Assembly: GCA_018105865.1 (NCBI GenBank)
Contig: CM030837.1
Location: 11,476,725 to 11,540,724 of the forward strand
Length of the DNA stretch: 64,000 nt
Reading direction: 5' to 3'
Source: Metaphire vulgaris
Lineage: Eukaryota; Annelida; Clitellata; Crassiclitellata; Megascolecidae
A program made the translations under genes and the position numbers. Every line of letters begins with the position of its first letter. Position 1 is the first letter of the stretch. The notes under the pieces were generated by a model. It was given only the letters and a program-made list of their open reading frames with translations, did no database searches and was not told where the DNA came from. Shown here one piece after another: positions 20,501 to 31,705 of the stretch.

Positions 20501-20509
20501 TCACACTAT

Positions 20510-21434
20510 TTAACACCTTTACCGTCCATTAAAATTTTAGACACTGTCACCGTGCCGGCCATTTAGTTTAGGTAAAAACGTCCTTCAAAACTGAATATCT
20601 AAATTTACTATATCTCAGGCTATATGAAAGCTAAGAAGATGAGGTATACACCAATGTTTAGTTTTTATATTGCTCTTTCTAACTATATGTGCCAAAAAAT
20701 GTTGGGGTATGGTCCCTCTATGGCCTAAAATAGTACCCTCCCCAAAATTTTTTAAAGGCTCGCTAGCAAAAGTTTGAGTGGTAACCTCACATGGGTGAGC
20801 GGGCAAGTTGTAGGAGTTTGTCAGTGGAACAAAAATAAATAAAAATGTTTTAAAATCGCACTACATTTGGTAGATATGTATTTCTTCTAACCTGAGCACC
20901 CCTTTGTCGGAACATAAGTTATGGCGGTGAATTTAGCGACAAATTCCAAAATCTCAGGCTACATGAAAGCTAAGAAGATGAGGTATGTGCCATTGTTTGG
21001 CATTTGTACTGCTTTTTCAAACCATCCCTGCCAAACAATTTCAGTGTAGGGTCCATTCTACAGCCTGAAATAGCACCCCTGCCCCCAAATGTTTCAAAGT
21101 TCACCAGCTAAACTTTTTGATTAGCAGCCACACATGATGAGAGGTATAGTTGTAGGAGAATGTCAGTGGAACTAAACAAATCCAAAAGTTTGCAAATCGG
21201 ATTTATATATGTCCGTAAGGGGTTAGCCGAAGGGCCTATGGGGGTGTGACCGAAAAGTATGGATTTAGCGTAGCCATGGCACAGATAATACACTAAAATT
21301 GGCTCCATCTAGTAAATGAATGATTACTACATCTATATTCCAGGATTGAAGCATTAATTCAAAAAGGCTGATTTTTAATGGATTTTCAAAGTTTGATAAT
21401 GCATATGTGTGTCACGGCCGATAAAGGGGATAAA
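20510..21434. mobile_element. TTAA-family element, older copy (0.9 kb)
   Basis: Left end TTAACACCTTTACCGTCCAT; right end CACGGCCGATAAAGGGGATA (final TTAA mutated). The interior has two tandem units beginning CTCAGGCTATATGAAAGCTA (about 20617) and CTCAGGCTACATGAAAGCTA (about 20963), the same organisation as the copy at 30077-31120. No coding capacity. Confidence 0.7.
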
Positions 21435-21894
21435 CAAAATTTTTGTTATAGTGGCTGTGTGACAACTAAATAAGAATTTTCTCAAAATTGTACTAAATGT
21501 ATGGAAAATAATCCAAATCTATTACCTCTCGTTTTTACATCTGACAGCTCAATGACGGTACTGCACATCAACGTGCACGTTACGTTAATTTCGTCTTCAT
21601 AAATCTTAAACAACTTCCCAATCGGGCTTCGTCTATCCATCGCCAGCTGAAGCAACGATATTTGATTTTAATTTTTATTCAAAGAAGAAATTTAATTCCA
21701 ATACATTTTACTAACGTTACCGTATAGTTTAACTAATAGATTGACATATACTACCAGGGATAATTCTTTTAGCGGAAGTTCAGATTAATAGGCCTACATT
21801 TGTATAGCGCTGTTTTGACTGGGAAAATAGAACAAAATGTTATCTCCGGCACTTGAATTTACTAAACTGAAGTATTAAACCATGTGCAAATTTT
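21435..21894. other. Intron sequence, nothing recognised
   Basis: No coding or terminal-repeat structure seen. Confidence 0.4.
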
Positions 21895-22019
21895 TAATGT
21901 CATGTGACCACTATTCGTATTCGTTTTGACCACCACTATTCGAACGAATACGAATAGACTATTTGTCACACTTTTCGGCGCCGAAGCGAATATGAAGCGA
22001 ATATTCGGACCGGCCCTAG
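21895..22019. repeat. Partial element end with CTAGGGCCGGTCCGAATATT
   Basis: The reverse complement of the right edge reads CTAGGGCCGGTCCGAATATT followed by CGAATA/CGCTTC repeats. This looks like one terminus of a hAT-like MITE. The opposite end is not seen. Confidence 0.4.
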
Positions 22020-22860
22020 TTTTGATAGAAGTGAAAGATTTCAGATGGGGCAATACTTATTAAGTTCTTCTCTGTCAAGACCAGGCTTTTTTAGGAGAGG
22101 AGTGACAAAAGAGTTTTTGAATGAGGATAGGAAAGTGCCTGAGGTAAGAGAGAGGTTAATGATTCTAGTTATGATAGGCATAAGCACAATGGCACACTGT
22201 TTGAGTAAAGAGGTAGGTATGGGATCTGGGTCACATTGTTTGGAAAGGAGAATAGCAGTTTGGATACCTCTTCTTCAGTTGCAGGAGTGAAGCTGGATAA
22301 ATTGCATGGAGGTTGTGGGGGAGAAGGGTCATGAGGAGAGATGGTTTGAGTAATAGTGGAGGGACTTAAGGACACTGCAAATCTTGGAGATTTTTCCAGA
22401 TAAGAAATTAGCAAAAGATTCAGCAAGTTCTGACAGGGAAATGGATTGAGGGAGATGCTTTGATTCTTTGCGATGGAAAAGATCATTTAAAGTTTTCCAG
22501 AGCTTTCGTGAGTTTGAGCTATTTGTTGAAATGGATGTTAGAATAGTACTTCTTTTTGGCAGATGTAAGGAGATTATGGTAGCTGTTGGTGGCAGAACGA
22601 AGATTTAAAAGGTCAGATGGAGAATGTGTTTTACGGTATGTTCGTTCAAGACATCTGCAAAATGACTTGAAAGCATGAATGAAAGAGTTATACCAGGGTT
22701 TGCTGATGTGAGATGAAATAGGTCTTGTGATGATAGGAGCATGTTTATCAAGAAGACCGGATAACACAGAATTGTATTTATTGATCAATTGACACACCAA
22801 CCTAGTAAAATACTGAACTCTATTCAGTAATCTGGTTAATTGCAATCCTATTTCACTTGA
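22015..22860 (-). pseudogene. CR1/L2 LINE fragment, endonuclease-RT linker region
   Basis: On the - strand: NSVLSGLLDKHAPIITRPIS, HISKPWYNSFIHAFKSFCRC, SATNSYHNLLTSAKKKYYSN, then SSFTPATEEEVSKLLFSFPN and a worn PLLKKPGLDREELNKYCPI. This is the region between the endonuclease and the RT palm of an L2/CR1 element. Several frameshifts. Neither end of the element is present. Confidence 0.8.
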
Positions 22861-22985
22861 ATGTGGCTGCCTATGGAGAGATAGACAGAGAGGGGAGGGA
22901 GGAGGGAGGGAGAGAGATATTGCCTTGAATTGGAAGGTGTTCCATTGACCTTCATAATGCTAAAATAGACCTACATCAATCCTTT
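22860..22985. repeat. GA-rich dispersed repeat piece
   Basis: CTGGTTAATTGCAATCC, GAATGTGGCTGCC, a GAGA tract and TTGCCTTGAATTGGAAGG. The same blocks occur in tandem at 32686-33095, at 35924-36400 and in reverse at 58550-58700. Confidence 0.6.
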
Positions 22986-23156
22986 AAACATTTAATACCA
23001 AATCTCTATTCAGTGATGCTTTTGGAAAGACTTAAAACCCAAGTAGAACCATACATATCTGAAGAGCAAGCAGGATTTAGACAAGACAGAAACACAATCC
23101 AACGAATGCTATCTCCGTGGCTAATAGCAGAAAAGGCACGCAGATAAGCAAATATA

Positions 23157-24145
23157 CAGGGTGAACAAGTAAAAACTGGATCAATTTATGATATTTAATA
23201 TCTCGGCCACGTGTGTAGCGATTTAAATGAAATTTATAGGTCATATACATGGGAATGTTTCTGATGTAATTGCCAAATTTCATGCTGATATCTTTAGTAT
23301 TTGCTGAAATATGGCCAAAAAACTAGAGGCCCACATTTTGAAATTGACATTGGAATATCACGTCATAATAAAGTGATAAGAAAATTATTTTATTTATTTG
23401 TTGGCCCTGAAAAGGGCCATTTTAAAAAGGGCCATTTTAAAGGGGGTTCCAGATGATTTGCTACAGGAGCAGGTGCTCAAAATGCCTCCTCTCAGCCTTC
23501 ACACATGCTGACAAGCACTTCTTCACTGACAGTATCGACTTCTTGATCTGGTTCTCAGGCAGACTCTCCCAGATATTCTTCAGCACCGTCTTCAACTCTG
23601 TGATGTTCTGTGGCTTTGGCTGATACTTTTGATATCTGTCGAGCATGATTCCCCAGGCGTGGAAGTGAAGTGGATTGATATCTGGGGAGTTCGGTGGCCA
23701 GTCATCTTTCTTGATGAAATCTGGACATTTTTGCTCCAGAAAATCCTGGGTCCTGAGAGCAGAGTGGGCAGGTGTTCCGTCTTGCTGGAATATAAAATCT
23801 TCTCCAAGCAAATCAAGACAGCCCTGCAGCCAATCATAATGCTGCTGAGTTTATCTGTTGGCCTTAAGTAACCCTTGACCTTGTCTGGCGCGATGACAAC
23901 GATGCCATTTTAGACTTTAAAATGATACATTTTATTATGACATTACCCGTTGTCAATTTCAAAATGTGGGTCTCATTAGTTTTTTGGCCATATTTTAGCA
24001 AACAATAAAGATATCAGCATGAAATTTGGCAATTACATCAGAAACATTCCCAGGTATATGGCCTATAAATTTTATTGAAATCGCTACACACGCGGCCAAG
24101 ATATTAAATATCATAAAGGGGTCCAGTTTTTACTTGTTCACCCTG
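23157..24145 (-). mobile_element. Tc1/mariner-type element, copy 1 (989 bp)
   Basis: Termini CAGGGTGAACAAGTAAAAAC and its reverse complement, flanked by TA on both sides (23155-23156 and 24146-24147). TIRs are long (about 220 bp). Contains only the C-terminal part of a transposase on the - strand, so it cannot move itself. It interrupts the RTE-like LINE between RT motifs. Confidence 0.92.
23461..23871 (-). pseudogene. Tc1/mariner transposase, C-terminal third
   Basis: Reads LGEDFIFQQDGTPAHSALRT, CPDFIKKDDWPPNSPDINPL, HFHAWGIMLDRYQKYQPK. QQD is the second catalytic Asp. The block after SPDINPL normally carries the third acidic residue (LDY in DD37D-type enzymes) but here reads LHF, His for Asp. 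The N-terminal DNA-binding domain and first Asp are missing. The copy at 60071-60490 shares the His. Confidence 0.88.
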
Positions 24146-24870
24146 TAGTATACAACTGTTTCATAGACTTCGTAAAAGCATTTGACAAAGTCAACACAGG
24201 CACCTTATGGACCTTCTTTCAGTCATAAGTAGTAGACAGAAAAGTCATCAGAATGCTTCAAAACATAGTCCAACAATCACAATGTGGAATCAGAATAGCT
24301 TGGACATAGGTGAATGGTTCAAACTGGTAACTGCAACCAGACAAGGAGACCCAATAGCACCCTTATCCTTTATCACTTACCTTGAATGCACGCTAGGAGG
24401 AGTAAACAACAACACAGGAATATCTGTACATGCAATGGATATAAATAACCTCAAATTTGCAGATGACACGAAGGCAATAGACCACAATTACAAACACATA
24501 AGAGAAAACGTGCTAACATTCAAAAGAGAAGGGAGAGAAGGGAATGAATAATAACTCTAACAAAACTAAAATGATGACATTTGATTTTAAAGAATTTTCA
24601 TTAGAAAATCCTATAGAAATTAGGTAAACAAAACATCGAAATTTTAGAAAAATTTAACTACAGTATCTGGGAAGCCTCCTGCCCTGGGACAATTATGACA
24701 ATGAAGAACTCAAGAATAGAATTGAAAAGACCTACAGAGCTTTCACCAAAATGAAGCTTATCTAGAAAAATAGGAAGATAACCAACACAACTAAACTAAA
24801 ATTATTCCAAACATGCATACTAGGCATTGTATTATATACATGCAAGACTTGTACTTTAAACAAGAAAAAT

Positions 24871-26131
24871 AGCCATTCACTCCACACACTTCTTTGCCTC
24901 CTGGACCTCTCTGCGGCTTTTGATACAGTAGACCATGACATTCTCGTTCGTCGCCTTGAACTTACTTACGGCTTAAATGGAGTTGCGCTATCCTGGATTC
25001 TAGACTACCTGACAGCTAGATCTCAATTGGTTTGCTGGAATGGTCGCACGTCCGACTCGCGCCGTGTTCTCAGTGGGGTGTCGCAAGGATCGGTACTAGG
25101 CCCACTACTGTTCGTCCTATATGTGGCAGATATAGGGCGAATCATCAAATCGTGTGGGCTTACTTCACACGCTTATGCTGATGATGTTCAGGTCTACTCC
25201 TCGTGTAATCCATCTGGCGTCAAACGATTCACGGTCCTCCATCACGGACTGTATTTCCTCGATCGAACAGTGGACGGATGAAAATCGGTTATCCCTGAAT
25301 CCAGCAAAGACTGAGTTCCTCTGGTTAAGCACACCTAGAAGGAAACATCTCATACCACGAAATCCGTTTTCAATTGAAGATGTAGACATTGTTCCTTGTA
25401 CCGAACTACGTCTTCTAGGCGTTCTTTTGGATGAGTCACTTTCGTTTGTCAGTCACCTAAACAATGTGACTCGCAACTGTTACTATCAGTTACGCAGGAT
25501 CCGGGAGATTCGCCGCTACCTGCCATTACCGGACGTGATTAAACTGGTTCGATCCCTCATTCTATCACGAGTGGATTATTGTAACAGTATCTTACTCGGA
25601 CTTCCTGTCAGCCAGCTAAATCGTCTTCAGATGGTGCTAAATGTTTCAGCTCGTCTGATCTTCGGCACTAGGTGGAATGAGCATGTGACACCGCTATTAC
25701 GGGACAAACTTCACTGGCTCCGGATTCCGGAGGGTATAGCCTTTAAACGTTGCTGGTTTACATTTAGGACGTTAAATGACCCTTTCTGCCCCGAGTACTT
25801 AACGGCTCTGGTCTGTAAGCCCAAGTCGTCTGATCGGCGCTCGCAGCTTCGATCAAGCAGCCGTTCTCAATTGGTGGTTCCACCCCGTCACGACAGCAAA
25901 ATTTGGGGATCGGTCTGTTTGAGGGGCAACCCTTTGCTTTGGAACTCACTGCCGGCGGACGTGACTAGGGTGATATCTCCTGAACTGTTCACTAGGAACC
26001 TTAAAACATATTTATTTAACATCTCCTATTAGGGACACTTGTACATCGCTCTTGACTTTAGCCTTCGCTATGCGTATTGCGCTATATGAAATTGTCAGAA
26101 TTAATAATAATAATAATTAATAATAATAATA
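24871..26131 (+). pseudogene. L2 LINE, 5'-truncated (family L2a, copy 1)
   Basis: RT from motif A onward: LLDLSAAFDTVDHDILVRRL, SGVSQGSVLGPLLFVLYVAD, HAYADDVQVYSSC (active site), NPAKTEFLWLSTPRRKHLIP, LILSRVDYCNSILLGLP, LFTRNLKTYLFNISY, then the 3' end GCGCTATATGAAATTGTCAG with AAT repeats. One extra base near 25228 (AACGATTCACGG against AACGACTACGG in the other copy) shifts the frame just after the active site; otherwise intact. Nearly identical to 52943-54437, so recent. Confidence 0.92.
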
Positions 26132-26324
26132 ATCTTAAATGGAGTGCTACAGAAACATCATAGGAACTGATGCTTTGACAAGGTCAACAACAAAAAAGGT
26201 AAAAACAAAGAATGAGCATAAGGAAAGACGTCATCCAAACAGTCATTGAAAGGAAGCTCTGACTATTTGGCCATATCTGCAGAATGAGTGATGAAAGGCT
26301 GATAAAAATGATCATGCTCGGAGT

Positions 26325-27236
26325 AGTTAGTTAATATGCTGACTTATATAGCTCTATAGTCACAGGAGGCCAAGATCACGAGCGCTTTACACATTGCACT
26401 TAAATGAGTTGCTAAACAAGTGCATTTTTAGTGTTATAGCAAACAATTCAAGATTAGTCGTGTTGGTTACAATGTACGGCAGCGAGTTCCAGATAATGGT
26501 ATTCCCCCGGGTGACAGATCTCTCCCCAAATTTCACTGTCTTAGATGGAGGGGTACAACCAATTGGACCCGTTTACAGGAACGAAGCTGCCACCGACAAT
26601 CAGTAAGCAGGGGCCTATGGACAAGTTCGGCTAGGTATACGGATTTAGGCATTGCTTTTGAGTAATTGTGATAGACACCTTCAGAAGGTTTGATTTAATT
26701 TTCCTTAACTCCTTACCTGGTTTTCTTGAGTACTACTTGGATAACCTTCTCTTTCCTTATCTAGCTACCCAGAACTTGACTCATGCAAGATCATTGAGGG
26801 CCAGAAATGTCAACCAGCATCTCTTGTAGATGATACGCTCTGGGATATGTAGCCAGTGCAGCTTGTTCTTGAGTGAGGGAGTGACGTGCTCATCCCATCT
26901 GGCACCGAAGATCATGTGGGCAGAAGCATTGAAAACCATCTGCAGGCGGCTCAGCTGACTATTCGGTAGACCAAGGAGGATGCTGTTACAGTAGTCAATC
27001 CTCGTTTGGGCGACGATGAGCACGAGTTGAATTACTGCTGACGTTAGAAGGTACCGGTGAATCATTCTGATCTTCTGAAGCTGGTGGAAGGAAATCCAAG
27101 TGACATTGCTAATGTGGCCCTTGAGTGAAAGCGATTTGTCTAACAGGACCCCGAGGAGGCATACTTCAGCCAAAGGTACGATGTGAATGACGTCGGTAAC
27201 AAATGGTGCACGGCTGAGCAAGTGCCTTCTCCTGGG
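26325..27236 (-). pseudogene. L2 LINE, 5'-truncated, antisense (family L2c)
   Basis: - strand: RAPFVTDVIHIVPLAEVCLL, RIDYCNSILLGLPNSQLSRL, MIFGARWDEHVTPSLKNKLH, CWLTFLALNDLA. After a 140-bp insertion it continues VYLAELVHRPLLTDCRW and on to a 3' end near 26330. Inserted in the RTE-like LINE. The insertion is the dispersed repeat at 26645-26783. Confidence 0.85.
26645..26783. repeat. 140-bp dispersed repeat, copy 1
   Basis: Matches 39405-39541 over its whole length (GATAGACACCTTCAGAAGGT, GAGTACTACTTGG, TATCTAGCTACCCAGA). It interrupts an L2 reading frame cleanly, so it is a mobile sequence. No RNA polymerase III boxes recognised. Confidence 0.75.
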
Positions 27237-27637
27237 GAGTAATGGAAGGCGAAAGCATCAGAGGAAGACCACAAAAAGAGTGGATAGACAATATTACAGA
27301 ACGGTGCCAGGGTTGCCATGAGAAATTCTTGACCCCTGTGCAGAGTACCTGTGAGTCCCCTAGAAAGTTTAAAATCTGGTGGTGAACCATTTTTTGCTTG
27401 TCAGCAAGCAATGCCTTTGATGGGCCCATCTAACCTAGCCATATTCTAAACCACCTGGGCCCTTTTCAGATCGCTGGGCCTCTGTTCATTTGTGCTCCTG
27501 ACCTCCTCTCTTAGCTGGCCTGAATGGTGCAACATGGTCATATACGAAGCTTACAAAGCCACACAAGACAGAGACGAATGGAGTAGGCGAACCCAAATTG
27601 CAATATACACCAATGGGTATTGTGCCTATGGAGAAGA

Positions 27638-27640
27638 ATG

Positions 27641-27672
<32 letters not shown>

Positions 27673-27725
27673 GATGGTGATCATAATCATGATGATCATG
27701 ATGGTGGTGGTGATGATGATGATCA
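27638..27725. repeat. (GAT)n/(TGA)n microsatellite
   Basis: ATG/TGA repeats with interruptions at the 3' end of the RTE-like LINE. Poly-Asp and poly-Met frames here are artefacts. Confidence 0.95.
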
Positions 27726-27834
27726 TGATTCTATGGCGCCTATCTATGGCTGCCTTGCATGCGGTTTGTGCATGCTACGTTTCGTCGTCATTCGACGCAA
27801 TTTCTGACGCTTCGTGCATGAATCTTGCGCCGGA

Positions 27835-28563
27835 GATGAGGATTTCTTCGAGTCCGTCGGTTTTCTGAGGAGTTTTGGCTGTCCTCAACTGTTTCGCGTC
27901 GTTTCGGAAGCCTCGAGTCGGTCTCTTCGCCTGTGCAGGACGTCACCATGTTGGCTATTGTTATAGCGCCATGCGATGATCGACGGTCGTTCCAAGCTTC
28001 GCTCGAGCATTCATCTTCGCGAGGACGGCGTTTCGCTCTTCGGTTCCGACGTGTCTCGTGCTGTCCTCTACCTTTCCACGTCGTCCTGCTGGAAGTTCAA
28101 GTCAGTCGCCGTCCGTCGGGTGTGCGCCAAAGTCAGCTGCATTGGCTGCTGCGTGAAAATTCGGCGGATTTGCGGTTGGCTGTCGTTTCTGGACTTCGCT
28201 GGATTTTCCATCTTCGTCGGATTTGCCGATTTCGACGACAGAACTATCTTCTTGCGGAAGACCGCTTCTTCAGGAACTTTTCCGGTGGTTATATCCGCAC
28301 GGAGAAACTCCTACTACCAACTCACGGACTTTCAACATCATCTTCCGCTCCTCGTTGGCATGTCAAGGGGGCTACAGTTTTACTTGAAGGACCGCTTCTA
28401 AAGGACTTTGTACCGGACTTCTTCACGGCAGCAAAGTTCTTTCCATCATCGCAGTGGATTTTCACATCGCCACCTTCTAACCTTCATTGACATGTCAGCG
28501 GTGTCAAAGCGCTTTTGATTTTGGATTTTAAACCATGCGTACAGCGCTATATAAATTGTGCTG

Positions 28564-28598
<35 letters not shown>

Positions 28599-28600
28599 CA
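27835..28600 (+). mobile_element. Non-autonomous repeat R750 with L2-like tail, copy 1
   Basis: Ends ACAGCGCTATATAAATTGTG with AAT repeats, the L2 3' signature, but the body does not match L2 coding sequence. Body parts (TTTTCCATCTTCGTCGGAT, TGCGGAAGACCGC, GCAGTGGATTTTCACATCG) recur at 50650-51955 and, reversed, at 57745-58500. Probably an L2-mobilised non-autonomous element. Long open frames (27933-28490) are GC-driven and unlike any protein I know. Confidence 0.6.
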
Positions 28601-29224
28601 TGTTTCATTTAAAGAGAGAATATGGATAGGAAAATCAATTAAATAATTTTACAATAAAGATGCTTTGTTATTGAAGAAATATTAAGATGTCTAAAATTTA
28701 AGGTTTAGTTCATTGTCACCTGGGAGGAACAGAGTTAAGAGTACATGGACACATGAGCATTTGATTTATTAACAATGGTGGTTGTGAGTTTTGAACATCT
28801 ACATTTATTCAGCAGTATGTCACATCTGTTAAATAGCAATAAACTAATGGAAATTGAGAATTATGTGGATGGGATGAAGTTAAATGAATTGAAGTAGGCC
28901 ATGTTTTCAAAGTCATGACATTCAGGATTCAGAATTCTAATGTTTCTATAGTCGAATTCATATCTAACGTTAGGCCAAGTGAGATGCAAGTAAGCTTGCA
29001 TGAAAAAGGAAAATCGAACTTGGTAACAGTGTTGATTTCATAATGTTAACAATTGCAGCAGGCAAGTTATTAATTTAATAGTATTCAAAAGAAAGTCAAG
29101 TTATGATTCAACTCATGCAGTGACTCTGGTTCAGCTTAAGAAGCATGGTGTCAGTCGATGTTAGTATGGAAAAATCAATAGTTCTCGAAAATGAAGGTCA
29201 AGCCAGGTCGTCGTCTTTCGGCTG
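28601..29224. other. Intron sequence, nothing recognised
   Basis: AT-rich; no coding or repeat structure seen. Confidence 0.4.
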
Positions 29225-29530
29225 TGTCTAGTCATTGACACTGAAACTATGCTTTTCCATTCATCTCTGTATTTTTCTATTTCTTCCAGAGTCTTTCTCA
29301 GTCGTCCGGATGTTCTTCCTTTTAGCTTCAATCCTATTTCATTTAGGTCTCTTTCTACTTGGTCTGTCCATCCTGTTATCCATTCCTTGGTGGTTTATAC
29401 GTATAAATTCTTTTCGGCAATCCTTCATTTTCCATTCTTAGTATGTGTCCTGGCCATTTCAATCTTTTCTTCTTTATGATTATGCTGATGGGTGGCTGTT
29501 GAGTTCTCTCTGATCTCCTCATTTATTCTG
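29225..29530 (-). pseudogene. RTE-type LINE C-terminal fragment, antisense
   Basis: The reverse complement reads GHILRMENEGLPKRIYTYK, GWTDQVEREMK and KNIRTTEKDSGRNRK, the C-terminal end of RTE-like proteins. Short and degenerate. Confidence 0.6.
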
Positions 29531-30076
29531 TGATCTTTATAGTTGAAAAAGTCTGTAAAGGTAATTATGTGAACGATAATGGAGGTAAATTAATTCACTT
29601 GTTAATAAGCATAATTGCAAAATAAAAATCTAAGAAAATTTATGCCAACAAAGACTCGGCAAAATCGATTCAAGGTTCACAAGCAAATTTTAAAAATTCA
29701 CAAACATTGATTGAATCTATCAGGATCTTGTTCTTTAGGTTTGGATGCTTCATTGAGCCAACAACCAGTGCATGTGGGAAAGTACCCACTTTGGTATTCT
29801 ACACCTTTTACATAAGCAGTACACCTTTTGAGCAACCTTTCAGTTCCAATAAGGTATTTTATGAATACACTATTCAAATCTGGTCTATAGTATGGTTTCT
29901 TTTTTCATATATTGAATACTGCTTTCACTTTGATCCCATAAGAAACACTGGCTATTCTTTCACTTGTACAACTTGACCTGATCCATCATATGTCATGATC
30001 AAAGACAAGGAAATGTTAGTTGAAATTGAAACGAGTGGATTGAAAAAAACTCAAATTGCCAATTCTGTTTATTTTT
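29531..30076. other. Intron sequence, nothing recognised
   Basis: No coding or repeat structure seen. Confidence 0.4.
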
Positions 30077-31120
30077 TTAACCTTTTAAAGGGGGAATTAA
30101 ATTTTTAAAGTCATCCCGCGTCGGGGGAATTAATTTTTGGAAAAGGCGTTCGTATGAAAACGTGAACATATACGTTATAAACTTACTAAATTTCAGGCTA
30201 TATAGAAGCTAGAAAGATGCGGTTTGCACCGTTGTTGAGCATTTTTATTGCTCTTTCTATCCATCCGTGCCAAAAGAAAAAAGTTGGGGGTAGGGACCAC
30301 TCTACACCCCAAAATCGGACCCCTCCCCAACATTTTGTTCAAATTTTGATCAAAGGTCAATAGCAAAACGTCTTCAGCGGTAAACCCCCAAATGTGAGCG
30401 ATAGAGTTCTAGAGGAGTGTAATTGGAACAGAATGGTGCAAACATTTTGAAGATCGGACCATATTTGGGGTAATTATGGAGTTTCATACCCAAGTACCAA
30501 TTACTTGCTGAAATGACAATTGCGCGAACGGATTTTCAATGTGAAAAACCGAACAACTCAGTATATTTCAGGCTATATAGAAGCTAGAAAGATACGGTTT
30601 GCACCATTGTTGAGCATTTTTATTGGGCTTTCGAACCATCCGTGCCAAAAAAAATTTTGGGGGGTAGGGTCCACTCTACACCCCAAAATCGGACCATCTC
30701 CGACAAAAAAATTTCAAAGCTCAATAAAAAAATGTTCAGCGGTGAACCCCCAACTGTGAGCGGGAAAGTTGTTGGGAGGTGTAATTGGAACAGAATAGTG
30801 CAAAAAGTTTGAAGATCGGACCATATTCGGCTTAGTTATGGCCATTCTAGCCTCCGGCTGAAGATTTTTCCTATACATTTTCCAGCCTTGGTCAGTCTAC
30901 AGTCAATATCCCTTGCATATATAGTCAGTATTATCGAAAACGGTGCTGCCGCCTATCGAATGGATGTGAGCTAACTCGGTCCCCGCGTTGGATTTTTGAA
31001 AATCGTGCAGGTCCGCAGTACGCAGTCGCTTATATAGCGCGCCGTTTATAGACGGCTAAGCCCGTTTTGTCAAAGTTTTCCGCCGCCGTCTTAAGACGGC
31101 TAACCAGAGCAAAAGGTTAA
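30077..31120. mobile_element. TTAA-family element, full copy (1044 bp)
   Basis: TTAACCTTTTAAAGGGGG at the left, CCAGAGCAAAAGGTTAA at the right, TTAA at both edges. Two internal tandem units start TTTCAGGCTATATAGAAGCT near 30193 and 30567, about 374 bp apart. The right end has small palindromes GCCGTTTATAGACGGC and GCCGTCTTAAGACGGC. No transposase. TTAA targeting suggests mobilisation by a piggyBac-type enzyme (inference). Confidence 0.85.
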
Positions 31121-31550
31121 TAATCAAATTTCTTTATAAAATTTTTCAATTTGCTAGCTGAGTTTCACAATAGGTATTTGTGGGGAATAGAAGCCACTGA
31201 TAAGAGCTTATAATTATATAGGTCAAGTCCACGAGGCCAAATTATTTGTAACCATGGGCAGGACTGACGAGAGGAGGGAAAAGGGGTACATTTCAACCCG
31301 GGTCAGGCGATAAACAAAGGGCCAGCGCTAACCAGAAAAGAAGTGACAACCTTTTTTGCTTGTCAGCATTTATTTAATATGAGGGTAACCTTTTTTTTTG
31401 CTCATCGAGATTTTTTTGAAGTTCTCAATATTTGTCCCCCAGCCCATATTTTCTCTTGACGGCCCTGACCATGAGCTCTGACTTATAATTATGCCACAAT
31501 GCATTATAACACCATGACTAATATTCAAAAGTATTAGTGTGATTAATAAT
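31121..31550. other. Intron sequence, nothing recognised
   Basis: No coding or repeat structure that I can place. Confidence 0.4.
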
Positions 31551-31705
31551 GTGCCGTATTTTCATGCATATAAGACGCACCCACATATAAGATGCACCCG
31601 AATATAAGACGCGGGTTTTGATGATTTGTATTTTTAAAATTATGTATAAGATGCCTCCATATGTAAGAATAACCAAAAGAGTCAAATACATACATACATA
31701 AAGTT

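Larger units (their letters stand above)
22990..27725 (+). pseudogene. RTE-like LINE, split into five collinear pieces
   Basis: Pieces in order: LLERLKTQVEPYISEEQAGF (22990-23156); YNCFIDFVKAFDKVN, FADDTK and NRIEKTYRAFTKMKLI (24148-24870); IQTVIERKL-LFGHICRMSDE (26132-26325); MEGESIRGRPQKEWIDNITE (27237-27310); and EAYKATQDRDEWS (27510-27600) before a TGA-rich microsatellite tail. Together they give RT, C-terminal RGRP motif and tail of one RTE-type element. Interrupters are a mariner (23157-24145), an L2a (24871-26131) and an antisense L2 (26325-27236). A further ~200 bp at 27311-27509 is unexplained. Many stops; dead. Confidence 0.8.

Noticed and set aside
20155..20566. Overlapping 112- and 98-residue frames rich in Ser, Pro and Phe
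   Set aside because: Product of a pyrimidine-rich low-complexity tract.
27598..27868. Poly-Asp and poly-Met open frames
   Set aside because: Translation of the ATG/TGA microsatellite at a LINE tail.
27933..28490. 185-residue and 141-residue overlapping open frames
   Set aside because: They lie in the repeat R750, contain no recognisable domain, and copies 2 and 3 do not keep the frame.
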